A stretch of DNA of 64,000 nucleotides from Phaffia rhodozyma. Lineage: Eukaryota; Basidiomycota; Tremellomycetes; Cystofilobasidiales; Mrakiaceae. This document shows positions 12,238 to 24,100 of the stretch, in pieces. Numbering within the stretch: position 1 is the stretch's first letter; each line of letters opens with the position of its first letter. The notes under the pieces are model-generated. The model made no database searches and was not told the DNA's origin. It saw only the letters and a program-made list of their open reading frames with translations. The position numbers and the translations under genes were made by a program. The stretch covers positions 2,232,001 to 2,296,000 of the forward strand of contig JACGZH010000002.1 of the NCBI GenBank assembly GCA_014706385.1, in the 5' to 3' direction.

Positions 12238-15200
12238 ATGTCCAAAGATATCCGCGTAGCTTCCTTTATCCGTTCTCAGGTACCCCACCTTGAGCTCTAT
12301 AAACAGCAAGGTTTAGCTCATCTATCCCACTGGCTCGAAACTCACCCTATCGGATCATCTCTAGATACTCCACTTCCTTACAGGGATTCATCAAAAAGTA
12401 CCGCTTCAGTTCTAGGCAGACATGAAGGCGTCAGGGCAGTCAACGTCCTGGCGGAACACGTCATTACCCAAGCAAGGCCAGATCCAACAAAAGCTTCGGC
12501 TATAAAACCGTTGGCCAGGGAGAGGACGAGAATGGTGGACAGAATGAAGAGTAAAAATGGACTGGAACGGTCGAACTCTGGAGTTGGAAGCTCGAAGGCC
12601 GTTTCCAGATCGATCGAGCTAAACTCTAGTTCTCGGGTTGACAGGATCGGAGAGGAGGAGGTCCTCCTAACGAGAAAGGAGCTCAAGGGAAGGGCGGATA
12701 GAGAGAAGGTCTTTCAGGAGTCTATTTCTAAGCATGAAGCTTCTATCGCTGTAAGCTCTGTGACTGATCTATTTGTATGTTACACAAACGTCTACTGGAG
12801 AGTTTCTATGCTGACGGATCTGTTTGGTGTGCATATACCCAGGATCAACCCTCCGCTGCCTCACCTTCTAGCCGTCTTGAACCTACTGCCCAGGTACCTT
12901 CAGAAATCTCCTCTCCGTCCTCAAAGAGGCACCGGGCTAGTACATCCTTTGTTTTCCAGGAACCCATGGAAGAACTTTTGATCATGTCTCCGATCCGGAA
13001 AGGAGCCGAACTTGATCCGTTGTCTCCTACACCAGACCAACCATCGGCTTCGCGTAGACCCAGATTTCAATCGCAACAGCAGCCCAAACTCAGATCAGAA
13101 CACAAGTCTGCAACTAAAACAAAGATAAAGAGCCAAGCTAAGGCTCGCGCTGTCAAGTCTAGGAGGACGCCGGACACTGCTCGATCAGACGATGAAGATG
13201 TAGCCGTAAGTACGTTCAGATTGAAAGTTTTCTCTTCTCCTCTATCCACCTTGTAGAACCTTAGCTTCTTCGTTTCTTGAGTGGACTTGAGGAACAAGAG
13301 AAAAATTGATCTGACACCATCTGTTGATCTTTACAGGGCTCAACCACCGAAGAGAGAAGCGTCGAGCAAAGGCTGAGATCATCAGACCTAGAACACAGAG
13401 AGCTACAGCCGTTACCACTTCTTCCCGAGCCCTTGATAACTATCGGAGGAAGAATTCCTCGGGCGAGAAGGAATTGCCAGGTCGAGTAGAAAAAAACAGG
13501 GCTAAAGAGGCAGATTTGGGCAAGGCAGCAGGGCTTAGTCTGGGATTGATGGATCATTTCAAGGCGGGTAATCTGGGAAAAAAGTCCGGAGGTCGGCTGA
13601 CAGTGCGTGTTTATCCATCCATTTTATTGTCTCCTGAACTGCATATGCAACTTGACGTATGTATTGGACTTACATATACTCTTCGTCCTAACTCTCAGTT
13701 GACGAGAAGCGGTCCGACAATAGGAGTTTTTAACAAAGGAATGTCGTCCGCTCAAGTCTCCGCCAAAGGATCGTCAAAGATAGTAGGAAGTAAGTGTTTC
13801 TCTGTTTTTTCTGTTTCGAGTTTTTTTTTTCTTTCTTTTTTTCATTCCATTTCTGATCAACCGACTTCGTGTTTGATCACTTTCGGCCATGTTCATGAAC
13901 AGTTCCAGACTTGGTGTTCTCTGAGAGTCGTTTCTTTGCAAGGCACAAGGCGCCAGCGCCTTCGGCCGCGCCAACCATGTCCAGTTTTAGATCTTCCGCC
14001 TCCGTGTCTCCGGGTGAGCATGGTGTGCCATCGTTGTTGTCCTCCCGGGCGAAGGGGCAACGAGATAAGGAAGAGCGACTTCTCCGGAAACATTCCAAGT
14101 CTCCTGTCGCTGTTGCGTCCAACGAGCTAACTGATTCTGTTAAGAAGAGAAGAGTCGTATATTCGCCTTCCTGGCCCTCAGAATCTGACAGGAGCGCCGG
14201 TCATGATGAAAGAGAAGTTAAGGTGGAGGAAGTCGAAGAGATGCAAGTCGAAGAAACGGCTGTTGTTGCTCAAAACTTAGATGTTAGCGATGCCAATCCT
14301 TGGGATCTTATCTTGCCGCCTCGTTCAGCAACTGTCCCGCCTGCTCTCCCGAATATTCTCCTTCCTGATGAGAAATCTTATTTTCCTCAACGGTCTAGTT
14401 CTCAGCCCTGTGCTCTGACCAAATGTCCTTCTCACAGTGGATCTCTTATCAAATCGCACCAACGTGTCACGCCTCAGTTGAACGATCTCCCCTCGGATTC
14501 TACCGACTCATTGAGACTTCTTCTACGAGCTTTCGATCGAGCCAACCCAGCCCGCCAGCTTGCTCATCGGACCTCCTCTCAAATGTCTCCTTACTCCCGC
14601 TCGTCTATCGATCGAGCGTATCCTCGGTCTCGGTCGATTATCCGTCGATCGCCCAGAGTATCTGTATCAAATCGATCACCAGCTTCTTGTGCTCATTTCT
14701 TATCCGATACCTCACAACCAAAGCGACTGTTCCCGGCCAGCAGGTTCTCCAATTCAGCTGTCCCATCCGTAGGTTCTGGTCCGTCTCCTGGGCATGCCCG
14801 ACCTGTTCACTCGGCTCGACAGAGAGACGTGGTCGAACAAGATCGTTTCGGTTGGGATTCAACAGCTTTATCTTTTGTCGCGGACAATTCTCATGACATG
14901 GAGAATGAAGACGAGGATATAGGACCGAGTCGGTCAGACGAGACAAGGATTTATACATTAGACGAAGATTTGGCTTTCTGGGGCCACGAAGATGACGATG
15001 AGGCGGAACAGGAGGAAAGAGGATCGGGCAACCCATTCGACAATTTCGTTTACGTTGATCCCGCTTCAGCATATGACTCGGGCTTGTTCCATCCATCTGG
15101 CCTACATAGGGAAGGCGGGCCGTCATCTGCCAGGATTTCTCATGAATTTCGTCCAGAAACAACTTCATTCACCCGTGCTCCTGTATCTTCTTTCTATCCC

Positions 15201-15371
15201 GACTTCCGTTCTGTCGATTCTACTCGGTTCGCCTCTGGCGGTTATCGTAAAACAGCCTTCATAGAAGAATCCATCGATCAAGCATCTGTACCTCATCAAG
15301 CATATGGACTTTCTATTGATGATGGACTTGATAGAACACTTGCTACTCACTGGAAGCCTCATCGAACATGA
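12238..15371 (+). CDS. Uncharacterised 901-residue protein
   Basis: Exons 12238-12750, 12843-13209, 13337-13602, 13699-13789 and 13903-15371 stay in frame. I do not recognise the family. The N-terminus (IRVASFIRSQVPHLELYKQ) could be a short folded helical segment. The middle is basic (KTKIKSQAKARAVKSRR) and looks like a nuclear localisation region. The short exon 4 and start of exon 5 encode SGPTIGVFNKGMSSAQV and IPDLVFSESRFF, which look like compact motifs in an otherwise Ser/Pro/Arg-rich disordered chain. The C-terminal third is acidic and Ser-rich. Such a layout suggests a nuclear or cytoskeletal scaffold, but this is only inference. Two donors four bases apart (after 13205 or 13209) compete at exon 2; the second keeps the long frame. 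I chose ATG 12238 because upstream in-frame codons start without ATG. Confidence 0.7.
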
Positions 15372-16544
15372 AATAGAACGGCTTGATTATTATCTTCTGC
15401 ATATATATATGATATTCGAAGAGCTATATGTCTTGCCTTGCCTTGCCTTGCTTTGCTTCAAGTATGGTGAGAGTGACCTCAACCGATGGTGGTTGATACA
15501 TGATCCTTTTGGACTTGAGGGTGCCCTCAGAACACAAATCATCAAGATCTCATCAGTCACAGGTTTATTTGCCCCAATTCTCCCGATGACGGGCTTGGTG
15601 AGGTATCTTGTGCGACACATTGAGGTCTCTATTCCATAAGTCTGAAAGCAAGTAGAGAGAGCAGAGGAAGCGATGAGTACTCGATACACTATCTGGTGAG
15701 ATACCACAAGTGACGGCTCTACCGTTTACACACAAGGATATGACAATTAAAGAGTCAAAGAAACAGAAAGAAACGGAAAGATCCTGTCGACATGGATCAT
15801 CTGTTTGACGGAGCCACGTGCAGCTAATGGACGACCACTACTGATCTGTCCAACAGCAGCATCGCGGCATTTGGAATCAACGCAGTTTAACCAACAGTTT
15901 CTTTTCATCGTGCTCATCTACTTATCCTAGACTCGCCGATTAGCCCGAACGATGAGTTGGTGAAGTTCATTCAACAAAAACGATGATTAAGTTTATACTC
16001 TAGATAGGAGTGGAAAGAAATTCTTTAAGTCTCAGCATATGATGCGCACTCCGTGACATCGTTAGTAAAAGGCGAATGATGTATAACGTAAGAGGTGGGC
16101 ATCGCTGGACGAAAAGGTGTCACGTCGATCTGAATGCGGAGGTGCAAGTTTCGATGACAAAGTTACGTAATCATTTGCGTCCCGCACACTATTTACATTA
16201 TTCTTTCTTTGATGAGACTAGCAACCATTCTTCAATCGATTAGAGTAAGATTAATTTCCGGCAATAGTGTAGATACAAATGAACTCAAAAAGAGATTTCA
16301 TTGTACATCAGAATAAGGTATATACATAAAAGTTTGATTATGAAGTATAAATTTAGGTGATAAGAACAAGAAGAGATGATAGGAAACAGGGTGACGATTG
16401 CAAGATAAATGAGGCAACATCTGGTTGCAAGCTTATCGAGGTGAAGGAATTACGTCTGGCAAATGACAAGTTCATTTCTTTATGTCCGAAACAAGTAAAC
16501 TATCGTTAGCAAAGCGGGTCTGACAAACGTTGAACGGAAAATTC
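15372..16544. other. Convergent intergenic region without a supported gene
   Basis: About 1.2 kb between two 3' ends. It is AT-richer than the flanking genes and has a short CCTTG tandem run near 15432-15456. No open frame here joins into a believable protein, and I saw no tRNA fold. Confidence 0.5.
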
Positions 16545-19500
16545 TTACCCAATCGCATAGACTTCTCCAATTCGTTTCATGGCGAGAACGATGACTGTGT
16601 ATTCAAAAATGGGAGACATGTTTGGTCAATAGTGCAAAACTATGTGCGTTCCTTCCGTATCCACAATGCTTACGATCAATGTCGATCGTGATATGTAAAG
16701 CCTCTGCGGAAAAAAAGGATACAAGTCACCAAAAACAAAGGGTGTATTACCAGCACTGTCAGCTTCAGTTACTGAACGACTTGAGGATCTGGGTAGAAGA
16801 GGATTAAACTAACCCTCCTCATCTCCGACTGTTCTGAGACGCTTGACTTCTTCCAACAGGACATGTGCCACGATTCGCCAACATACCTACATACAATTTT
16901 TTAAAGACATATCATGGAGAGCATGAGCTTCCTTGATACAGCTTTAACTTTCAAAGAAAACGAGTAAGACAGAAATGACGAACCAAGATGAAGAAACCGA
17001 GTCGACTAAAATCTATCTCGGCGACGATATGAAGGATCTTCACTACAGATCGAGACGATTTTACTGCCTGAGCCCATGCGTTCGGATCATAATCCGACCT
17101 TTCTTGATAGATCAACGCGAAGGCACTTGACAAAGGGAAACCCAAAATCATTTGGAATTTAGTGTTCATCTGTCTGAAGTGAGAAACGCGAATTACGATT
17201 GTACATACGCATGGATCTGAGTGTGCAGCAGGACGATTTGTGGTTCAATTCCCCATACTTCATCCGATAGTTTGGCCAAATCTTCAAAGGAGCTATCTAC
17301 AAGCATCGGGTCCATTCTCCAAGGTGGAACACCTCCCAGTCTGGATAACCATTTGTCCATACAAACATCGCATCAGGTCGTCAACTTCGACAAACTACCA
17401 ACACTCTCACTCAACTGCATAACAACAGAGGAAGCGACCCTATCACGTACACTTTTCGACCAGGGTTCGTGCATTCAGCTGGAAGCGACCTGACAAACTT
17501 TGAAAGCGCGTTCTGCATTTTTGTGATATCGTTTGGGATGGGTCCTTCCAAACCAAGAGCAGGCCCCCACCTCGATGGACTCTCGGCATAGGCCATTATC
17601 GAACCAGGAGATTCGAAGATTTCAGCTGAAGATCCGAAGGACTCAGCAGGAGACGACACATGGCTCGCGAGATAATTGTCTTTGAGGGATGGTTGAACAA
17701 ACTCTTCTTGTAGTCGAGATGCTTCGCTCAAGATAAATAATGCGATGAGCTGGAAAGACCCACTCCTGCGTTTATATTTATGGGAAAGAGAGTTAACAGT
17801 CAGGCAAAGACGGAATTCAATATGGTAAATTTAAGTATGAATGGACAAACAGATCTCCGTCGAGAATCTGTCGAGATTCGTCAAGTACTTCATACATAGC
17901 CGTCTTAGGTTGACTGTTGACTGCATCAAGCTGAAAGAAGATCAAAATGTCTATCCGCGGTGAGTCACGGCCTGTTTACATGGTTTGAAATATTATCTTC
18001 AGTATAATACTAGATGCCATGTCTGACTCACATCTGCGTACTGCGACAGCGGCAACGGGAAAGGTGTTTCGATTTCTGACCAGCTCATTGCCTGAAAGCA
18101 AGGTACAAAGTTAGGTTGACGGCGGTGACATAGCGAGATATGAGATACCTTGTTCGGCTCAAGTTATAGCATCATTGAAAACTCACAGAAGCAAAACCAG
18201 TAGCCGTAGATCCACATCTGTCCAAGGACTGGTGGGACGTGAATCCCATAAAACGGCGTAAAACAGCAGGTTCAAATTGCGCTCTCTTGAGGATCCAAAA
18301 GACGATAACACGCTTACGAAAGCCATCCAAAATGCCCAGATATACTCTCCGAACTCGATTGAGTCTTTGGGAGGTCGAACAGACTGGTGAGCATCTCTCC
18401 AACGCTTCCTGCTTGGATTACGAGTATTTGGTTTTGGATGCTTAAATGATAGGGAATTAAAAGGAAAATTAATTAACTGGAGATTGGCGAGCGCGCTGAG
18501 CCGCATAGCGGTCTAGAGCCATGCATAAGACATGCAGAAGACGTTAGCTCATTTTACAGTAGAGGAGCGGGCCTGGTTCTACAGAAATAAAGGGACGTAC
18601 TCCTCCAAAGACCCAGGCTGTCCGAAATCTCGCTTTTGAGTCTGCCATAAGATGTATTCCAAACAAAAAAAAAACACCCAAAATAAGAACATGACAACGT
18701 AAACAGCCTCGTTCTCAGCCTTCGGTATAATCAATAGGTGATATATTTACACGATGAGGCGCTCAAAGCGGTAGCGGCTCTGATCAAATCGATCACTCGC
18801 TTATCAGAATTCGCGACTCCTTCATCGAGATTCTTCTTTGCCATGTCAAAGAACATGTCGTCCAACGCCCGGACAGCTTTATCCGGAGAAAACTGACTAC
18901 CGCAGAGATACTGTTGTTTCCACAGAACGAGCAAAGCATCAGATAGGATTCATGGATAGAAAAGGAACAACGTATGTGTATGAACCATGGCAAACAAGAA
19001 AGCAGGGTGCGGCTGATCCTCTTCGACCGGACTCTCAAGTTTGCTACCACATCAATCAAAAATTTTAATAGTCAAGTCCCAAGCATCACCGTAAGTACTC
19101 GTCTTCAGACAATACACTGCCCTCTTACGTATGTAAGCAGCTTCTTTTTTGGGGGGGAGAACTAGTGAAAAACAGAAGACAAACCTCCAAAACCTTTCGA
19201 CGTCCAAAACTATTCCGAAAGAATTCCGTCTGTCGAAAAATGAACGAAGGACCATATCCCTAATTTCCCTTGGAAGTTCTTCCCTGTCCAGTACATATGC
19301 TCTCAAAGCCGCGGATCGAGTCTCCATCGGTACAGACGACGAGGATATAGAGGACGCCGAGGATGCCTCTGGGGTTGGCAACATAGTAGCAGGCGGCATA
19401 TCTGTTTGGAAGAAGCTCATGGACGACTGATCTGGATGATAAATGTCCTGATTAATCCGGAGGGAAGCAAATAGATCGAGTTCCATCGGGAGAGGTTGAG

Positions 19501-20779
19501 TCGGCGATTTTAAAGCACCACCGTCGTTCATCAGCGCCAAATCAAACTCCCATGGATCGACTGGTACTGATCCGACAGGATTTGACTCTTCAATAAGTTT
19601 GTTGAGGACGCCTAGGACATGGTCGCTTGTCTCTGGTTCGACAGTTTCCTCCGGCAAGCCAGACGGAATCATTGGGTACGCCGGGAAGGCAGGCTGCTGA
19701 TCTCCAAAGAATTCGAAATCATCTAGTCTGGAGGCAGTTGTACTCATCCCCCATAACTCTTCGAAAGCTTGAGAGAATGCCTCTTGACCGTCCCGCTTGG
19801 CTCGTCGTTCTGGAGGGGATCCTTCTGGGAAAGACTCTGATATGGCATGATTGATTGCGGGGTAGGGGAACGTGCCTGTTGATCTTTTTCGTTCGGTCGC
19901 AGGAGCTGATCGAGCTGGGCCAACCCGATCAGAACCCGATTGAGCAAGGATAGATTCCAGCCGAGCTATGAAGGAGAACAGAACGAAAGGAAAACTTTGA
20001 TCAAACGACTTTCCAATCCAATAAGATCAACAGATAACAGAATGATCTCTAAACCAACAAATCTTATCCTCCAGCTTTCTTATTCGAGTTTTGGGTTGAA
20101 CCACTTCGTCGTATATACATTCCTGAGCGTTCTGCACAAATCCAGTCGAGCAGATGGAGATTAGCTTGGGAATCTAGCCGTCATTCGAAGCAGATCGAAG
20201 AGAAAAAGACTCTTACTTTGAGACACGTTTTACACGTCGGCTTTTCTCCCGTGCTGGACAAGCGACGTTGAAAGTCCCGGGTTAGACTCAAGAGCCCCTT
20301 CAAGACGACATTGTTTGGAACGAGAGCAACAGAACCTGACAATGCTTACCATCTCTTTTTACATTTCGAACGTCCCACAAAGGAAGAAATGTTTGCCAGA
20401 TTATTAGTTGAGCGTGTGTGATTGTCAGCAGAGCTAAGTCGAGCGGATACACGGACGTACCAGCTTTCGTTTTCTAAGTGAGTCGAACCCGGATCGAACC
20501 AACAGAGTCAGCCTCACTTACTCAAGTACTTCCCAAAATCCGAAGAGAGATTGCATAGCGAAGAACAGAGATATGAGCCCAGCATAGGCAAGAAGGACAA
20601 ACCGGCATGTTTGACAGCTGATGACGACCAAGAGACGAAGATCGAAATTCAGATTCGGATACGTCAGCGATCTAATCTTTGTCCAGTCATCTCGGCATGT
20701 CGATTGAGCATGGAAAGAACTAGACATACGCCGAGCCTCGTTTCAAAGCTTTCGTAGGAGGTGATGGTTCAGACGACAT
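16545..20779 (-). CDS. Zn2Cys6 fungal transcription factor with fungal-specific regulatory (MHR) domain
   Basis: Exons at the 5' end (minus strand) are 20779-20730, 20617-20603, 20473-20461, 20354-20350, 20253-20217, 20131-20059, 19966-19937 and 19875-19185. Spliced, they give a perfect binuclear zinc cluster: ACQTCRKRKLRC, then TGEKPTCKTCLK, then NAQEC (spacing C-X2-C-X6-C-X6-C-X2-C-X6-C). A short coiled coil follows (TRIRKLEDKISRLESILAQ). Further exons down to about 16545 encode middle-homology-region pieces: EDQPHPAFL, SPDKAVRALDDMFFD, RPPKDSIEFGEYIWAFW, SEIETPFPLPLSQYAD and CWRIVAHVLLEEVKRLRT. The product should bind CGG-type DNA sites in the nucleus; its target pathway is unknown. I could not fix every 3' exon border. 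The probable stop is 16547-16545. The gene is exceptional here for having more than 15 exons. Confidence 0.82.
20350..20354 (-). other. Five-nucleotide microexon in the zinc-cluster gene
   Basis: Exon 4 of the Zn2Cys6 gene is AGATG, preceded by an AG acceptor (20356-20355) and followed by a GT donor (GTAAGC from 20349). It completes the codons for Arg and the third Cys of the cluster. Without it the frame shifts and this Cys is lost. Confidence 0.7.
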
Positions 20780-21173
20780 CGCTTGATAGCAACGATGGAT
20801 GGATCGTTCGACGTGTCTGGAAGAAAGATGAGACGGATGAGATAGAACAACCGAAGTCGCCGAGAATAAAACAGGATCGAACGATCTTATCGGACTTCGA
20901 TCTATATACTCTTCCGTCTTGCATGGCCATCGTTCTGGGCTCAGTTGTCATTTGAATGTTCTCAAAGCATGGGCACAGCATGCTGAGAAGGAATGGGAAA
21001 GATCAGAGAGGTCATTGATAGACACAGAACAGATCGGGTAGATATGACATGTATATAGGGAAGAAGAGAATGATGAAGAAACATCGACAAGATGAAGACA
21101 GTACAAGACAAAACCAGTGCAAGGTTGGTAAGACGAATATTAGGGGGTATGGACAGATACATTCAGATCCATC
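20780..21173. promoter_or_regulatory. Promoter region of the zinc-cluster gene
   Basis: Lies between the start of the transcription factor gene and the 3' end of the RNase H-RRM gene, both on the minus strand. No gene is seen, and no clear operator could be identified. Confidence 0.4.
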
Positions 21174-24100
21174 TCACATCCTGCGATAGTTGTTCATCGC
21201 CATAGGCATTCGTGTGCGTGATGATGGCGGTGGCGGTGGTGGTGGCAGTGGTAGTGGCTGATGTGAATGCAGGTATGGATGTAGGTGTTGTTGAATATGC
21301 ATTGGTTGCATCGGTTGCATCTGCTGCTGTATCGACGTCTGAACCATGGGTGGGGCAGAGGGCAACAATGACAACTGTTGTTGTGGTGGTGGTAATGATG
21401 GGGGTGATGGCTGCTGATCACCAGTCAACTGCCTGACAACCAGGTCAATCTCTTCCTTCCTTCCTCTCCACATCCCTGCAGCATCCCTTCTGATCTGAAC
21501 GAGCCCTCCGAGAACAGACGACCGCCTGGCGGCTTCGTCTAACGCGTTCTTTTGTTCTTCAAGTGCTCGGTGGAGAGTAGCCAGAATATGTTCGCACGAT
21601 TGGAGGATTGAAGCGGTTGTTGAAGGCAGTTGCGACATCCGATGAGTGAGTTGCCCCGTTTTTGTTTCGATCTGTCTTCGGAGGTTGAAGATGATCTGAG
21701 TGTCGTTCAGGACGGACGCGTCTAGTACGTCCAGCACGTCCAAAACGAAACTTCTCCTCTCCTCTATGCCCACGTTGTTTCTCTGTAAAACATTCTCCCA
21801 ATCGATTACCTGATCTTCTTCTTTTGCTCGAGCCCTCCTGATGTCTTCCAATACCTCTTGTTCACTCAAGATACTTTTGGCCAGATGTGCGAGCGCCAGA
21901 CTCCAATCGGCAGGATCCTTGGTCACGATCGTCAGCCGGGCATGTTGAGCGTCCAGGTGGGCGTTCTCTGCTGTCAAGTCGAGAATCAATCTCGACATAT
22001 CCGCGACATTCGTCGGCAACGGCGAGTCGTCAACCCCTTGAGCTCCTCCACCTCCAACAGGCAAGGGTGGTAGACCTGAATTAGGCCCAGGCCCGGAATC
22101 AGACGTAGACCTTGTTCCCAGAGGGCCTCCGATCGATGTCAGCGTTGGAAGACTAGGCAAGACTTGAGGACTAGAGGAAACCGGTGAGAACGCCGGTCGT
22201 TTACCTGTCCCCGAAGGAGGATAAGGCGCACCGGCTCCTGCTAGTGCTGCTTTTCCTCCAGCCTTTTTCGCTTTCCCAGTACTGCTGACTTTGTTGCCCG
22301 GCCCGGGAGGGAACTGTTCGTAGCTCATCAAGAACCTTTCAGACGGAGTCATATCCTCGAACCTCTTTTGCCCCGATGGGACTTGATCCGGCCTCCCGGG
22401 CGGTGGGTTCATTGTTGGCCGAACCTTTGATCCGACAGGGAGAATAGGTGGAGGGGGCGGTGGACCAGCCACAGGAGGTATTGAATAATTGAACGAGCCC
22501 GGCGGACCTCGGTTCCAGTTTCTAGGTTGGTTTACATCCGCACCAGGACCGCCAGCGGGCTGGTAACCGGACTTGGGCGGAAGACCTGGCGGTTGAAGTG
22601 CGCCTACGCCTACCCCTGTCCCTATGCTCGTCCTCGCCGCCGTAGGCAGTGGGAGTGGCGGTTGGGTAGGAAGAGAGATAGAAGGAGGAGGAGGAGGAGG
22701 TCGAGGAAATGGATAGAAGGATCCTCCAGGAGGAGGAATGAACGGGGGCGTCGTATAAGGAGCAGGAACAAAAGCAGATTGACCCGGTCGGTAAGGATTG
22801 TACTGTTCGTCTTCAGGTTGGGCCGACAGCGACGGTTGCCGATGAGGTGATGGTTGTTGTTCTTGACGGGGAAGTAGAGAGGATGATGCCGAGGATGGCG
22901 TCAACAGACAAGCTGCCGGCGAGGGCTGTATTTGTGGTGACGGGTGGGATGGCGTTCGAGATAAATCTTCCGGATCGATTTGCGCCACTTCTGCAGGCAA
23001 ATTCTCTTGAGCTGAACCACCGCTCTCAACAAAACCTCTGGGCTCTCCTCCGCTCTCCCTATAGTTGTTGAGTTCGAGAGGAGACGCAGGGACAGGCGTA
23101 CTTGTAGAAATATGAGTAGGATCAACTACAGTAGGCGGTATTGATTCTGATTCTGACGTAGACGCAGGTACAGTCGTAGAGGCAAACTTGGCATCAGACG
23201 CCTGATCCGACTTGTCTGCAGACTCTTCGATGCCCACCATCAAGCTGTCTTCCTCGGCTCTGTCCGTACCCACACCGCTGCCGTTCAACTGAGGTTCATC
23301 ATGCCGCTTTTCGCCATGTCCTGAATGGGGAATGACCTCTTCAGCACTTTCATCTGTCAATTCATCTTCGAGTCTACTTTCGTCTCCGCTCGCTGGATTT
23401 TTTGAGTCTTGATCTTCTCCAGCGCCCTTATCGTCGGATCCGTCTCCCGGGCTCGCTTTCGTCTTTGCCCAATCAGGAAGCTCGGGAAATGAAGCAGCTA
23501 CGCTCGTAGGAACCAACGTTCCTACCTCATTCAATGCGACTTTCAATGAACCCTGCCAACCTTTCCAAACTTCACAATCCCTCGTGGCGGCATACCGAGT
23601 AGGTAAGGTAACAGGTTTGTCGTCCAACCACTTGATCGCTTCGTCCACAACGGAAGGGTCGACAAAGGAAAGCATGGCGAACCGTTCGGTCATGGGAGGT
23701 ATTGAAAAGATGTCAATGGACGATCTAAATTCAAAAGAAAGGGATGAAGATGCAGTTAGCGCATCATCGAACACGTTCTCAAACTACACAGACTCGAAAG
23801 ACTTGCAATTGTCCAAACTGGCCAAATAAGACTTCCAGGTCATTTGCTGTAGCATCTTCAGGAAACCTAAAAACCAGCCAATAGTGATAAAGTACAGCTC
23901 TCGTTAATCTTTGTGACACACACACACACACATATATATGTATATATATATACACATGTGCACATATACGCAGGTACCCACACTTCTTCCCAACAAAAAG
24001 AAGAGGAGAGAAAACTTACCTAGCGACAAACAAGGAGCCAATGCCGGCGATCAACGAATCATCAGTCGGCTGCTCATGCTCCAACTGCTTCTTTCCATCA

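Noticed and set aside
13337..13500. Frame beginning GSTTEERSVEQRL in exon 3 of the unknown gene
   Set aside because: It stops after about 50 codons and would lose the downstream blocks; kept only as a possible splice variant.
20470..20500. tRNA-like B-box (GGTTCGATCC on the minus strand)
   Set aside because: No matching A-box, anticodon stem or acceptor stem could be placed around it; it lies in an intron of the zinc-cluster gene.
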